Assembly (NCBI RefSeq): GCF_900167135.1
Contig: NZ_FUWZ01000007.1
Location: forward strand, 225,021-289,020
Origin: Chitinophaga eiseniae
GTDB taxonomy: Bacteria > Bacteroidota > Bacteroidia > Chitinophagales > Chitinophagaceae
Length of the DNA stretch: 64,000 bases
Direction of reading: 5' to 3'
The notes beneath the pieces were generated by a model, which had not been told where the DNA came from, did no database searches, and saw only the letters and a program-made list of their open reading frames with translations. A program made the position numbers and the translations under genes. Below are positions 43,044-50,905 of the stretch, one piece after another; the stretch's first letter is position 1; every line of letters begins with the position of its first letter.

Positions 43044-43364
43044 TTAGCGTGGTTGATGATTTCCTATCAATGCGAGTAGGAAGAGGAAGAAGGGGATGCC
43101 CAGAATTACTATCCAATAGATAATACGCCAGGTGATTCCTCCAAAGTCTCTGAAAACTTCCTGATCAACTTTGTCAATTTCCTGATGAATCGAATTGCCA
43201 TATTGTACTATCTCCTGCAACCGATCGTTTAAAACGTTGTCCATTTCCAGTAGCAGTTCGCGGGCAGCAGACGGGTGCATTTTCAGTTCATCCCTTAAAA
43301 TGGAAGAGATACGATGTTCGCCACTGAATATGGACTTACGTTGCGGTTTTGAAATATACCCCAT
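43044..43364 (-). CDS. Small membrane protein with related head, 106 aa
   Basis: Shares the head pattern of its two neighbours in weaker form (ISSILRDELKMHPSAARELLLEMDNVLNDRL), followed by a short amphipathic stretch and one strong C-terminal membrane helix (IIYWIVILGIPFFLFLLALIG). It lacks the heptad repeats. It is first of the three minus-strand genes, with a promoter box 47 bp upstream. Probably a diverged family member; function unknown. Confidence 0.65.
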   Translation of the reverse strand: MGYISKPQRKSIFSGEHRISSILRDELKMHPSAARELLLEMDNVLNDRLQEIVQYGNSIHQEIDKVDQEVFRDFGGITWRIIYWIVILGIPFFLFLLALIGNHQPR

Positions 43365-43410
43365 AATTTATTGATTAATTGCTCAAAATGAATGTTTTTA
43401 GATTACAAAA

Positions 43411-43441
43411 CAAAATTACCACCCCTCATTCGTCCTCCCAA
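43411..43441 (-). promoter_or_regulatory. Promoter of the coiled-coil gene cluster
   Basis: Minus strand: TTGG (43441-43438), 19-nt spacer, TAATTTTG (43418-43411), a perfect -7 box. Confidence 0.55.
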
Positions 43442-43858
43442 TTTTTTGCACAATAAATTTTTAAAATTCTTCTTTTGGGAGATGAAAAAAGGGGAAAGGG
43501 AGTGTTTGTCAGGAAGGATTATAAATGTGTTTAACTGGCCATGGTGGCTTTATTTGGTGCGTATTGTCTATAAGGCGGGGCAGGAGCGCCGGCTGATACA
43601 TTGATTATCACAACCCCTTATCCGCAATAACGATTTTGTCAGGTTTCTGATTCCTGGCGGATCAACAGCTTTGTAAAGTGGAGCAATTTTATTATATTTG
43701 TAGGCTTTGTTGACTTTCCGGACTGATACCCCACCGCCGCGCGGACCATTATTTTTAAGTTCCCTTGAATTTCGCTGGCGGACTAAGCAAAAAGCTAACA
43801 AACTATTTCTTAACTTCGCAAACATTTTATAAAGGAAATATAGCGCATATGAAAAAGT
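43442..43858. other. Gene-free region and thrS leader
   Basis: Between the divergent coiled-coil cluster and thrS. Open frames here are short and unlike proteins. It contains the thrS promoter and a leader of about 170 nt with a weak long-range CCGCC/GGCGG pairing. Nothing else was seen. Confidence 0.5.
43670..43700 (+). promoter_or_regulatory. Perfect Bacteroidota promoter for thrS
   Basis: TTTG (43670-43673), exactly 19 nt, TATATTTG (43693-43700). Confidence 0.78.
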
Positions 43859-43923
43859 ATGACGCTAACAGTAAAACGTATGATAAATATCACTTTTCCG
43901 GATGGCGCAGTTCGTCAGTATGA
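43849..43923 (+). CDS. Possible 24-codon upstream ORF overlapping the thrS start
   Basis: ATG at 43849, preceded by an AAAGGA tract, opens a frame MKKYDANSKTYDKYHF... that ends at TGA 43921-43923, past the thrS start and in another frame. If translated, it would compete with or couple to thrS initiation. The position is suggestive but there is no conservation evidence. Confidence 0.25.
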   Translation: MKKYDANSKTYDKYHFSGWRSSSV

Positions 43924-45820
43924 ACCAGGAGTAACTGCATTGGACATTGCCAAATCCATCAGCGAAGGATTGGCACGTAAAGTATTGGCTGCAAAAGTTA
44001 ATGGGCAGGTAGTGGATGCTACACGCCCGGTTACAACGGATGCTACGCTGCAGCTCCTGACGTGGACGGATACAGATGGTAAATCCACCATGTGGCACTC
44101 TTCCGCGCACCTGATGGCCGAGGCCCTGGAAGCCCTGTATCCCGGTGTGAAACTGGGTTACGGTCCCGCTATTGAAGCCGGTTTTTATTACGATATAGAC
44201 CTGGGCGACCGCACCATCTCCGAAGAGGACCTGAAGGCGATTGAGGCGAAGATGGTAGAGCTGTCCAAAAAGAACAGCGAATACATTCGCAAAGATGTGA
44301 GCAAAGCCGACGCGCTGGCTTATTTCACAGAGAAAGGCGACCCCTACAAGGTGGAAACCATCAATGAACTGCCCGACGGAAGCATCACCTTCTACACACA
44401 GGGCGGTTTTACAGATCTGTGCCGTGGCCCGCACATCCCGAATACCAGCTTTATCAAATCCATCAAGCTGACAAGCATCGCCGGCGCTTACTGGCGGGGT
44501 AATGAGAAAAATAAGATGCTCACCCGCATCTATGGTATCACTTTCCCCAATCAGAAGGAGCTGGACGAATACCTGACCCTGATAGAAGAAGCGAAAAAAC
44601 GTGACCACCGTAAGCTGGGCAAGGAACTGGAACTGTTCATGTTCTCTGAAAAAGTAGGACTGGGCCTTCCGATGTGGCTGCCCAAAGGCGCCATGCTGCG
44701 TGAACGCCTGCAACGTTTCCTCCAGGAAGCCCAGCTGGCCAGTGGCTACCTGCCGGTAGTAACACCGCATATCGGTAACAAAAACCTGTACGTGACTTCC
44801 GGTCACTACGAAAAATATGGTAAAGACAGCTTCCAGCCAATCCATACGCCGGAAGAAGGAGAGGAGTTCATGCTGAAACCGATGAACTGTCCGCACCACT
44901 GCGAACTGTACAAAGGTTCCCCGAAGTCCTATAAAGACCTGCCGGTGCGTTTTGCAGAGTTCGGTACCGTGTACCGTTACGAGCAGCACGGTGAACTGCA
45001 CGGCCTCACCCGCGTAAGAGGATTTACCCAGGATGACGCCCACCTGTTCTGCCGTCCCGACCAGGTAAAAGAAGAATTCCAGAAAGTGATCGACCTGGTA
45101 ATGTATGTGTTTAACAGCCTCAGCTTTACTGAATATACCGCTCAGATTTCCCTGCGTGACAAGGAAGACCGCAGCAAGTATATTGGTACAGAAGAGAACT
45201 GGAACCTCGCTGAACAGGCTATCATCGAATCCGCCGCCGAAAAAGGCCTCAATACCGTGATCGAATATGGTGAAGCCGCCTTCTACGGACCGAAGCTGGA
45301 CTTCATGGTGAAAGATGCCCTCGGCCGTAAATGGCAGCTGGGCACTATCCAGGTGGACTACAATCTGCCGGAACGTTTTGAGCTGGAGTACATCGGGGCC
45401 GACAACCAGCGTCACCGCCCGGTAATGATCCACCGTGCGCCGTTTGGCTCCCTGGAACGTTTCATCGCGGTGCTGATTGAGCATTGCGCCGGTAAATTCC
45501 CGCTGTGGCTGGCACCTACCCAGGTGAAAATCCTGCCAATCAGCGAGAAAACCCAGGCCTATGCAGAAAAAGTGGCAGAATTGCTGAAAAAAGCGGAAAT
45601 TCGCGCTGAGATTGACGACAGAAGCGAAAAAATCGGTAAGAAAATCCGCGATACAGAACTCGCCAAAGTACCATATATGCTGGTCCTCGGCGAAAAAGAA
45701 GCGACCGACAATATCGTGGCGGTACGCCGGCAAGCCAAAGGTGACCTCGGAACCATGACCCTGGAACAGTTTACCACACTGGTAAATGATGAGGTTACCA
45801 ACCGCAAGCCAATCGAGTAA
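43880..45820 (+). CDS. thrS: Threonyl-tRNA synthetase
   Basis: 646-aa cytosolic class II synthetase charging tRNA-Thr. The N-terminal TGS domain (INITFPDGAVRQYEPGVTALDIA) is followed by the editing domain with HSSAHLMAEALE and RGPHIPNT. The catalytic core has the zinc ligand Cys in MNCPHHCELYK and motif 2 FGTVYRYEQHGELHGLTRVRGFTQDD. The anticodon-binding domain ends the protein. Start chosen at the ATG giving MINITFPDG, usual for the family; the open frame also has an ATG seven codons earlier. infC follows, as in many bacteria. Confidence 0.97.
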   Translation: MINITFPDGAVRQYEPGVTALDIAKSISEGLARKVLAAKVNGQVVDATRPVTTDATLQLLTWTDTDGKSTMWHSSAHLMAEALEALYPGVKLGYGPAIEAGFYYDIDLGDRTISEEDLKAIEAKMVELSKKNSEYIRKDVSKADALAYFTEKGDPYKVETINELPDGSITFYTQGGFTDLCRGPHIPNTSFIKSIKLTSIAGAYWRGNEKNKMLTRIYGITFPNQKELDEYLTLIEEAKKRDHRKLGKELELFMFSEKVGLGLPMWLPKGAMLRERLQRFLQEAQLASGYLPVVTPHIGNKNLYVTSGHYEKYGKDSFQPIHTPEEGEEFMLKPMNCPHHCELYKGSPKSYKDLPVRFAEFGTVYRYEQHGELHGLTRVRGFTQDDAHLFCRPDQVKEEFQKVIDLVMYVFNSLSFTEYTAQISLRDKEDRSKYIGTEENWNLAEQAIIESAAEKGLNTVIEYGEAAFYGPKLDFMVKDALGRKWQLGTIQVDYNLPERFELEYIGADNQRHRPVMIHRAPFGSLERFIAVLIEHCAGKFPLWLAPTQVKILPISEKTQAYAEKVAELLKKAEIRAEIDDRSEKIGKKIRDTELAKVPYMLVLGEKEATDNIVAVRRQAKGDLGTMTLEQFTTLVNDEVTNRKPIE

Positions 45821-45902
45821 CATACTTAAATGTGGAAAAGAAGTATATAAAACAATGAACATTCCGGAAAACAGGTATGTTAATTGCACGGAATTTTCCC
45901 CT

Positions 45903-45910
45903 TATTTTTG
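45903..45910 (+). promoter_or_regulatory. -7 box TATTTTTG of infC
   Basis: Perfect TAnnTTTG in the thrS-infC gap, so infC has its own start in addition to any read-through. Confidence 0.5.
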
Positions 45911-45924
45911 TATAAGTTGTTTTT

Positions 45925-45953
45925 GGTCCATGTGTGGGATATGGACCATGGAC
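45925..45953 (+). promoter_or_regulatory. Mutually exclusive hairpins in the infC leader
   Basis: GGTCCAT (45925-45931) can pair with ATGGACC (45941-45947). The overlapping GTCCATG (45926-45932) can instead pair with CATGGAC (45947-45953). Both partners cannot be used at once. Confidence 0.45.
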
Positions 45954-45987
45954 TATGAACAATAATTAATAAATCTTAATTTTTTTA

Positions 45988-46656
45988 ATGCAACAAAAAC
46001 CCAGACCAAATTTTGGTGGTAATAATCGGGGAAGAAACCCGAATTTCCGCAGGGAACAACAACAAGAACACCGGACCAACAGAATGATCCGTGTCCCTGA
46101 GGTAAGACTGGTAGGTGAAAACGTGGAAGTGGGCGTATACAGGACCGAGGAAGCCCTGCGTATGGCAGAAGAGCAAGGCCTCGATCTCGTGGAAATATCC
46201 CCTAATGCCGCACCCCCTGTATGCCGTATCATCGACTACAATAAATTCCTTTACGAAAAGAAGAAGAAGGAAAAGGAAATGAAGGCAAAGGCGCACAAAA
46301 GCGAGGTGAAAGAAATCCGCTTTACGCCTAACACCGATGATCATGACTTTGACTTCAAGGCGAAACATGCGGAGAACTTCCTGAAAGAAGGTAACAAGGT
46401 GAAAACCTATGTACAGTTCAAGGGACGTGCTATCATGTTTAAGGAGCGTGGAGAGCTGATCCTGCTGAAGTTCGCCGAAAGGCTGGCGGAAGTGGGTGGC
46501 CTTGAAAGTATGCCTACCATGGAAGGTAAGCGTATGATCGCCATCTTCGCACCGAAAGCTGCCAAGAAAAAAGAAAAGGAACCCAAAGAACCTAAAGAAC
46601 CAAAAGAGCCAAAAGAACCCCGCGTTGCTGAAAGCAAACCGGAAGACCAGGCTTAA
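45988..46656 (+). CDS. infC: Translation initiation factor IF-3
   Basis: 222-aa ribosome-binding factor that proofs start-codon selection. The N-terminal domain has NRMIRVPEVRLVGENVEVGV and the linker VCRIIDYNKFLYEKKKKEKEMK; the C-terminal domain has EIRFTPNTDDHDFDFKAKHAENFL. A basic, Arg/Gln/Asn-rich N-terminal extension of about 30 residues and an unusual (Lys-Glu-Pro)-repeat tail flank the normal factor. The start is an ATG, not the rare AUU used by E. coli. The usual partners rpmI and rplT do not follow. Confidence 0.96.
   Translation: MQQKPRPNFGGNNRGRNPNFRREQQQEHRTNRMIRVPEVRLVGENVEVGVYRTEEALRMAEEQGLDLVEISPNAAPPVCRIIDYNKFLYEKKKKEKEMKAKAHKSEVKEIRFTPNTDDHDFDFKAKHAENFLKEGNKVKTYVQFKGRAIMFKERGELILLKFAERLAEVGGLESMPTMEGKRMIAIFAPKAAKKKEKEPKEPKEPKEPKEPRVAESKPEDQA
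46579..46623 (+). repeat. 9-bp tandem repeats encoding the Glu-Pro-Lys tail of IF-3
   Basis: Five units of the GAACCNAAA type give (EPK)4-EPR at the C-terminus. Confidence 0.8.
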
Positions 46657-46674
46657 CAGGTATCCAGCTTATAC

Positions 46675-46719
46675 AGCGGCACCAGCAGGTATCACACTAC
46701 CTGCTGTGCCGCTTTTTTG
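46675..46719 (+). terminator. Terminator after infC
   Basis: 16-bp stem (46675-46691 with 46698-46713, one bulged C) and a TCACAC loop, followed by TTTTTT. Confidence 0.88.
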
Positions 46720-46782
46720 TTAAGCGGACCGTGCTGCGGCAGGGATACAGCCGAGGCTGCAAGGTGATGCCCGGAAGGTAAT

Positions 46783-46960
46783 GGCCGGCTCCCAGGGCAC
46801 TATCGCTTCCGTGTTATACGGGGCGTTCTGCTCAGTTGACCCCAGCATTCCAGGATTGTCGGCAACCACATCGCTTCCGTGTAATCCGGGGTGCTCTGCA
46901 TAGTTGGCCCTGTCTTCCAGGATTGTTGGCAACCACATCGTTCCTGTGTTACCCGATGCG
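46783..46960. repeat. Three diverged direct repeats of about 67 bp
   Basis: Units align at ATCGCTTCCGTGTTA (46802), ATCGCTTCCGTGTAA (46870) and ATCGTTCCTGTGTTA (46937). CCAGGATTGT also recurs at 46850 and 46917. The last unit reaches the 3' end of the HEAT gene. Confidence 0.7.
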
Positions 46961-47464
46961 CTTCATTACCTTTTGGGCGCGCGAGCGGATGCCCGGCGAA
47001 GGGTCATGCTCCAGCAGGTCTTCCAGCAGGATCCGGATTTCATTTTTAATATCTGGATAAGCCACCGCCAGGTTGGACAATACGGTCATGGAAAAGGCTT
47101 TGATGGCAATCATCTCCTTAGGGTCTTCCAGGTATTGGAAGCAGGCGTTCATCACGGGGCCATGCAGGTCCGGCGGGAGGGTCATGTCCTGCAGCACCCG
47201 CAACACATTCCGTTTCACCGCAGAGGGAAGTCCGCCGGTTTCCATGCGGGCTACCATTTCCGGCAGGTGAGGGGTCAGCAGTTCCGGATGTTTATCGGCC
47301 ACCAGGCTGATGATCCAGGCGCTGCGTTGCACCACGCGGTATTCGTCTTCCAGGAACAGCTGCATCAGCTTTGCGAAACGTTTAGCGTCGTTGCCAACCC
47401 AGCCGGCAATTGCAAGGACCTGTTCCTTATAACTGGCCGCCAGTATTTCTTTTCTTAGTTCCAT
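46949..47464 (-). CDS. HEAT-repeat protein, 171 aa
   Basis: Soluble all-helical protein of about four HEAT-like units (RVVQRSAWIISLVADKHPELL; AVKRNVLRVLQDMTLP; EMIAIKAFSMTVLSNLAVAYP; PGIRSRAQKVMKRIG). Such short HEAT proteins are common in Bacteroidota and act as protein-binding scaffolds; no specific task is known. It follows the HD-domain gene by 17 bp on the minus strand, so they share a transcript. The stop codon borders the 67-bp repeat array. Confidence 0.75.
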   Translation of the reverse strand: MELRKEILAASYKEQVLAIAGWVGNDAKRFAKLMQLFLEDEYRVVQRSAWIISLVADKHPELLTPHLPEMVARMETGGLPSAVKRNVLRVLQDMTLPPDLHGPVMNACFQYLEDPKEMIAIKAFSMTVLSNLAVAYPDIKNEIRILLEDLLEHDPSPGIRSRAQKVMKRIG

Positions 47465-47481
47465 ACTACGGCAATTTAAAA

Positions 47482-48069
47482 TTAATCTCCCAGTTGGCCA
47501 TATGCCAGCAGGTAGCGGAACATACGTTCCCGCATCCGTTCCAGGTCGATGTGAAGCACCGGCATGTCCGGATCTTTCCCCATATCGTCCCAGATCCTTA
47601 ACTGGATGTATTGTTCAAACAGGGGATCTGCCCGGAATATTTTGGCTTCGGCTGCCGTCATGGGGCCGCCCTGGTAACGTAAAGTTTCCTTGCTGGCTTC
47701 AGAGAGGGTATCATAGTAGGCGCTGTCGGTCCATGTGAGGTATCTTTTGGCGGCTACGTGGCTGGCCACCAGCTGGCCCATTCTGGGTGGAAACCCGCAG
47801 GAGGTAAGGTAGCGGTAACCGATGGTATCGTGGGCCTGGGCGCCGTAGATATCCATCTGGTCGCCACTTTCAAAGAAATGGCCGACGTCGTGCAGGAAAG
47901 CCGCCAGTATCATTTCGTCGTCGAAGCCGGTCTGTTCGGCGATGAGGGCAGACTGCATCATGTGCATCAGCATGGTCACCTGTTCTCCATAGGCATGATG
48001 GCCATATTGCTCGTACAAACCAAAAAGTTCGTCTACTACAGCGTTGGCCCGGATTTCTCTACTGTTCAT
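47482..48069 (-). CDS. HD-domain protein of the PhnZ-like family
   Basis: 195-aa soluble metal-binding protein. The HD signature is LHDVGHFF with upstream His residues in MLMHMMQSALIAEQTG and a further His in AQAHDTIGYRYL and ASHVAAKRYL. These match the family often annotated as phosphonate degradation-associated HDIG protein, which includes the di-iron oxygenase PhnZ. There is no phosphonate gene nearby, so the substrate is open; a phosphohydrolase role is also possible. First gene of a two-gene unit with the HEAT protein. Confidence 0.8.
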   Translation of the reverse strand: MNSREIRANAVVDELFGLYEQYGHHAYGEQVTMLMHMMQSALIAEQTGFDDEMILAAFLHDVGHFFESGDQMDIYGAQAHDTIGYRYLTSCGFPPRMGQLVASHVAAKRYLTWTDSAYYDTLSEASKETLRYQGGPMTAAEAKIFRADPLFEQYIQLRIWDDMGKDPDMPVLHIDLERMRERMFRYLLAYGQLGD

Positions 48070-48196
48070 TTCGTTTATGGCTTTACGTTAGATAGCGGTT
48101 ATTCAGTCTCTTAATTTCGTAAAATTTTGACGTGCGGGTGTTACGGGAATATTAATTTTCACGGCCACCGCAGTGGGGGCAATACGGTAATAACCG

Positions 48197-48204
48197 TACC
48201 TTTG
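48197..48204 (+). promoter_or_regulatory. -7 box TACCTTTG of the CDF transporter
   Basis: Perfect TAnnTTTG; transcription would start near 48211, just before the TTG start codon. Confidence 0.55.
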
Positions 48205-48233
48205 TACTTTCGCACCCATACAATCTGATCTAC

Positions 48234-49211
48234 TTGCTAAGAAGAGAATTACGCGTCATCCTGGTGTCGCTTGCTGTTAGTTTTATCCTCACCGTGGCCA
48301 AATTCGTGGCTTACTATCTGACCCATTCCGTGGCGATCCTTTCTGACGCGATGGAGTCTATTATCAACGTGGTGGCGGGTGGTTTCGCAAGTTACAGCAT
48401 CTACCTGTCGGGCAAGCCGAAAGATGCCAATCACCCCTACGGGCACGGCAAAGTAGAATTTTTCTCCATCGGCTTTGAAGGCGCCATGATCTTTTTCGCC
48501 GGTGTGCTCATCCTTGTTAAAGCTGTCCAATATTTTATATCGCCGAAGGAGCTGCATGAAATGAGCAGCGGTTTATGGCTGCTGGGGTCCACCACGCTGG
48601 CCAACCTGCTGCTGGGGCTATACCTGATCCGCTCCGGCCGTACGCTGGGCTCTATCACTCTGAGCGGCAATGGTCAGCATATCATGACAGACGTCTACAG
48701 CAGCGTGGGGCTGATCATCGCGCTGGGCATCATCCACTTTACCGGCTGGAACTGGCTGGACCCGGCCGTTTCCGTGCTGATGGGCATCCTTATCCTCACG
48801 AAGGGATATCAGCTCATGCGCCGTTCTATATCGGGCCTGATGGACGAAACGGACATGCAGGTGGTGGACAGGGTGATTGCGTTGCTTTCCGCCGAACGCG
48901 TGCCCAACTGGATAGACATTCACAACATGCGGGTGCAGCAATACGGCAACAACTATCACATCGATTGCCACATTACCATGCCCTATTACCTGTCGCTCAC
49001 AGAGGCACACGATGAAATGAAAAGGGTGGAGGTGCTGGTCAATAAAGGGTTTGAAGGGAGCGAAGTGGAATTTTTTATTCATATGGACCCGTGCATTCCT
49101 TCCTGCTGCCACTACTGCCTGAAAGACGCCTGCCCGGTGAGGAAACATGCTTTCACGGGGGAGATTACGTGGACGCGGGAGAATGTGTTACCGAATAGAA
49201 AGCACGGGTAG
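48234..49211 (+). CDS. Cation diffusion facilitator (CDF) transporter
   Basis: 325-aa inner-membrane metal/proton antiporter with six helices. The metal site residues appear as SDAMES in helix 2 and HIMTDVYSS in helix 5, and HPYGHGKVE is the family's loop motif. A cytosolic C-terminal domain follows. It ends in an extra cysteine cluster (CIPSCCHYC, then DACPVRKH), not usual for CDF proteins. The start is a TTG at 48234, with no ATG near; a perfect -7 box 30 bp upstream supports it. Likely exports Zn, Fe or a similar metal. Element E follows. Confidence 0.92.
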   Translation: MLRRELRVILVSLAVSFILTVAKFVAYYLTHSVAILSDAMESIINVVAGGFASYSIYLSGKPKDANHPYGHGKVEFFSIGFEGAMIFFAGVLILVKAVQYFISPKELHEMSSGLWLLGSTTLANLLLGLYLIRSGRTLGSITLSGNGQHIMTDVYSSVGLIIALGIIHFTGWNWLDPAVSVLMGILILTKGYQLMRRSISGLMDETDMQVVDRVIALLSAERVPNWIDIHNMRVQQYGNNYHIDCHITMPYYLSLTEAHDEMKRVEVLVNKGFEGSEVEFFIHMDPCIPSCCHYCLKDACPVRKHAFTGEITWTRENVLPNRKHG

Positions 49212-49230
49212 CGCTCGCAGGCTCGCGGGT

Positions 49231-49431
49231 TCACGCAAAGGCGCAAAGCAGTCACGCAAAGGCGCAAAGCAGCAAAGAGCGCAAAGATCATTTAAGCGAG
49301 CAGAGAAAGCAAAGGAGCGGAGATCAAATCGATTTGATCTCCGCTCCTTTGCTTTCTTATTAATCTTAAAAAAATCTTTGCGCTCTTTGCTGCTTTGCGC
49401 CTTTGCGTGACTGCTTTGCGCCTTTGCGTGA
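49231..49431. repeat. Palindromic element E: nested giant palindrome
   Basis: The outer arms 49231-49288 and 49374-49431 are perfect 58-bp complements made of iterated GCAAAGGC/GCAAAGCA words. Inside, 49304-49357 is a perfect 54-bp palindrome with no loop. It fills the gap between the convergent CDF and serine hydrolase genes and ends exactly where the latter's stop codon (49432-49434) begins. Confidence 0.92.
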
Positions 49432-50643
49432 TTACTCCGCGCCTGCTTCTTCACCATCTCCGTGGCCCATCATTTCACGGATAGGCTTCACTGCCTGATA
49501 GATGCCGCGGTTGTATTTATTGCCCAGGATGATCAGGGTGGTGGAGTCCTGCACAAAACGGTAAAACACGGTATTGTTGCCATGCCACCAGCCGTTGTGG
49601 TACACAATATTTTTCGTGCTGTCCGGATATACCATCAAACGCCAGCCCAGCCCGTAATTGCGGATACCTGGTTTTTCGTGGCTGTAAGGTGTGTAAGCGG
49701 CTTTCAGTGTGGCTGAGTCCAGCAGCTGGCCTGAATACAATGCCTGGTCCCATTTGAGCATATCGCGGGCGGTGCTGTAGATGCCTTTGTCGCCCATCAC
49801 GCCGTCGAAGTAAGTGTCCGGTTCTGCCTGGCCATTGTATTTGTGGCTCTGTGTCTGGTGAGGCCGGGGCGTAGATGCCGGATCGTATACAAAGGTGTTG
49901 ACCATATGCAGCGGTTTAAAAAACGTTTGCTGCATGAAGTCGGCGTATTTCTGCCCGGTAGCCTTTTCGATGATGGAGGCCAGCAGGAGATAGTTGGTGT
50001 TGCAGTACTGGAAATGAGTGTCGGGGAGGTGCTGGATGCGCGGCTTATGTTGCTCCATCAGGCGGATCACCTGTTCGTTGGTGATGAAGGCGGCCCGGTC
50101 TTTCCACAGGCTGTCGCAGAAGTAGAGGTAGTTGGGCAAACCGCTGCGGTGATTAAGCAGCATACGTACGCTGATGCCTTTGTAGGGGAATTCGGGGAAG
50201 AACTTCTGCACGGAGTCTTCCAGGCTGAGTTGCTTTTTTTCTGCCAGCCACAGCACTGCTGCGCCGGTAAAGGTTTTGGAGACGGATGCCAGCTGAAAGG
50301 CAGAGCTGTCCACCATCGGAGTTTTAGTCCGGTAGTTTTCCAAACCATGATATTGTTCGAAGATAATGACGCCTTTTTTTGCGACCAGGATAGCGCCGTT
50401 AAAGCCGCTGCGCAATAGTTTCCCGGTATAAAATGTATTCAGTTCCCGTTGTAGCTGCACAGTGCGCGGCGCTTTCAGAATGGCTTCCCGTTGAGCCTCT
50501 GTTAAGTTGAGCGTATACAGGCTGCTGTCTGATATGGCCTTTTTTCTTTTTGCTTCCCTGCGTGCTGCATTGCCCTGGCAGCTGGAGATGATGGCAATTC
50601 CCGTGATAGATAAGATGATGCTTACTGCTTTCAATCGCTTCAT
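49432..50643 (-). CDS. Serine hydrolase, beta-lactamase/penicillin-binding-like lipoprotein
   Basis: 403-aa exported lipoprotein (lipobox IISSC, Cys22). The class C/AmpH-type fold shows SxxK at Ser120-Lys123 (LASVSKTF) and YxN at Tyr213-Cys-Asn215 (QYCNTNYLL). The late HNGWWHG motif matches the HxG-type third motif of esterase/DD-peptidase-like members. Likely acts on cell-wall peptides or small esters; beta-lactam hydrolysis is possible but not implied. Single gene, convergent with the CDF transporter. Confidence 0.88.
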   Translation of the reverse strand: MKRLKAVSIILSITGIAIISSCQGNAARREAKRKKAISDSSLYTLNLTEAQREAILKAPRTVQLQRELNTFYTGKLLRSGFNGAILVAKKGVIIFEQYHGLENYRTKTPMVDSSAFQLASVSKTFTGAAVLWLAEKKQLSLEDSVQKFFPEFPYKGISVRMLLNHRSGLPNYLYFCDSLWKDRAAFITNEQVIRLMEQHKPRIQHLPDTHFQYCNTNYLLLASIIEKATGQKYADFMQQTFFKPLHMVNTFVYDPASTPRPHQTQSHKYNGQAEPDTYFDGVMGDKGIYSTARDMLKWDQALYSGQLLDSATLKAAYTPYSHEKPGIRNYGLGWRLMVYPDSTKNIVYHNGWWHGNNTVFYRFVQDSTTLIILGNKYNRGIYQAVKPIREMMGHGDGEEAGAE

Positions 50644-50853
50644 TAGAGGTGATTCACTGACTTACTTAATGCTGATTCTCTCTGTAAATTTTCAAGGCGT
50701 TAAAATTATACTCATTGACAATGCATACCAAATATTCTCCTGCATCCAACCCGCTTTTAATGCATTTTTAAGCCCGTTGATCATTAAATTATCAAAAAAA
50801 GCAGGGGTAGAAAGCCTGTTTTTTGATAAAAATCGAATTTGACTATGATAGTA
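50644..50853. other. Intergenic region between divergent genes
   Basis: AT-rich, no gene. It holds the unseen promoter of the serine hydrolase and leads into the serA promoter; I saw no other structure. Confidence 0.5.
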
Positions 50854-50884
50854 TTTGATTATTCCCCAACATAAAGTAGGTTTG
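50854..50884 (+). promoter_or_regulatory. Perfect Bacteroidota promoter for serA
   Basis: TTTG (50854-50857), exactly 19 nt, TAGGTTTG (50877-50884). Confidence 0.78.
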
Positions 50885-50905
50885 TGCCTTGTTTTTGCCC
50901 CGCGT

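Noticed and set aside
43392..43604. 70-aa open frame upstream of thrS
   Set aside because: Overlaps the promoter of the coiled-coil cluster and has no recognisable features; likely chance.
43865..45889. 674-aa open frame antisense to thrS
   Set aside because: Mirror of a GC-rich conserved gene; thrS is certain on the plus strand and the antisense frame has no recognisable domain.
49231..49431. Could the GCAAAGGC repeats be a CRISPR array?
   Set aside because: Words are too short and contiguous with no unique spacers, and no cas gene is present; the arrangement is palindromic.
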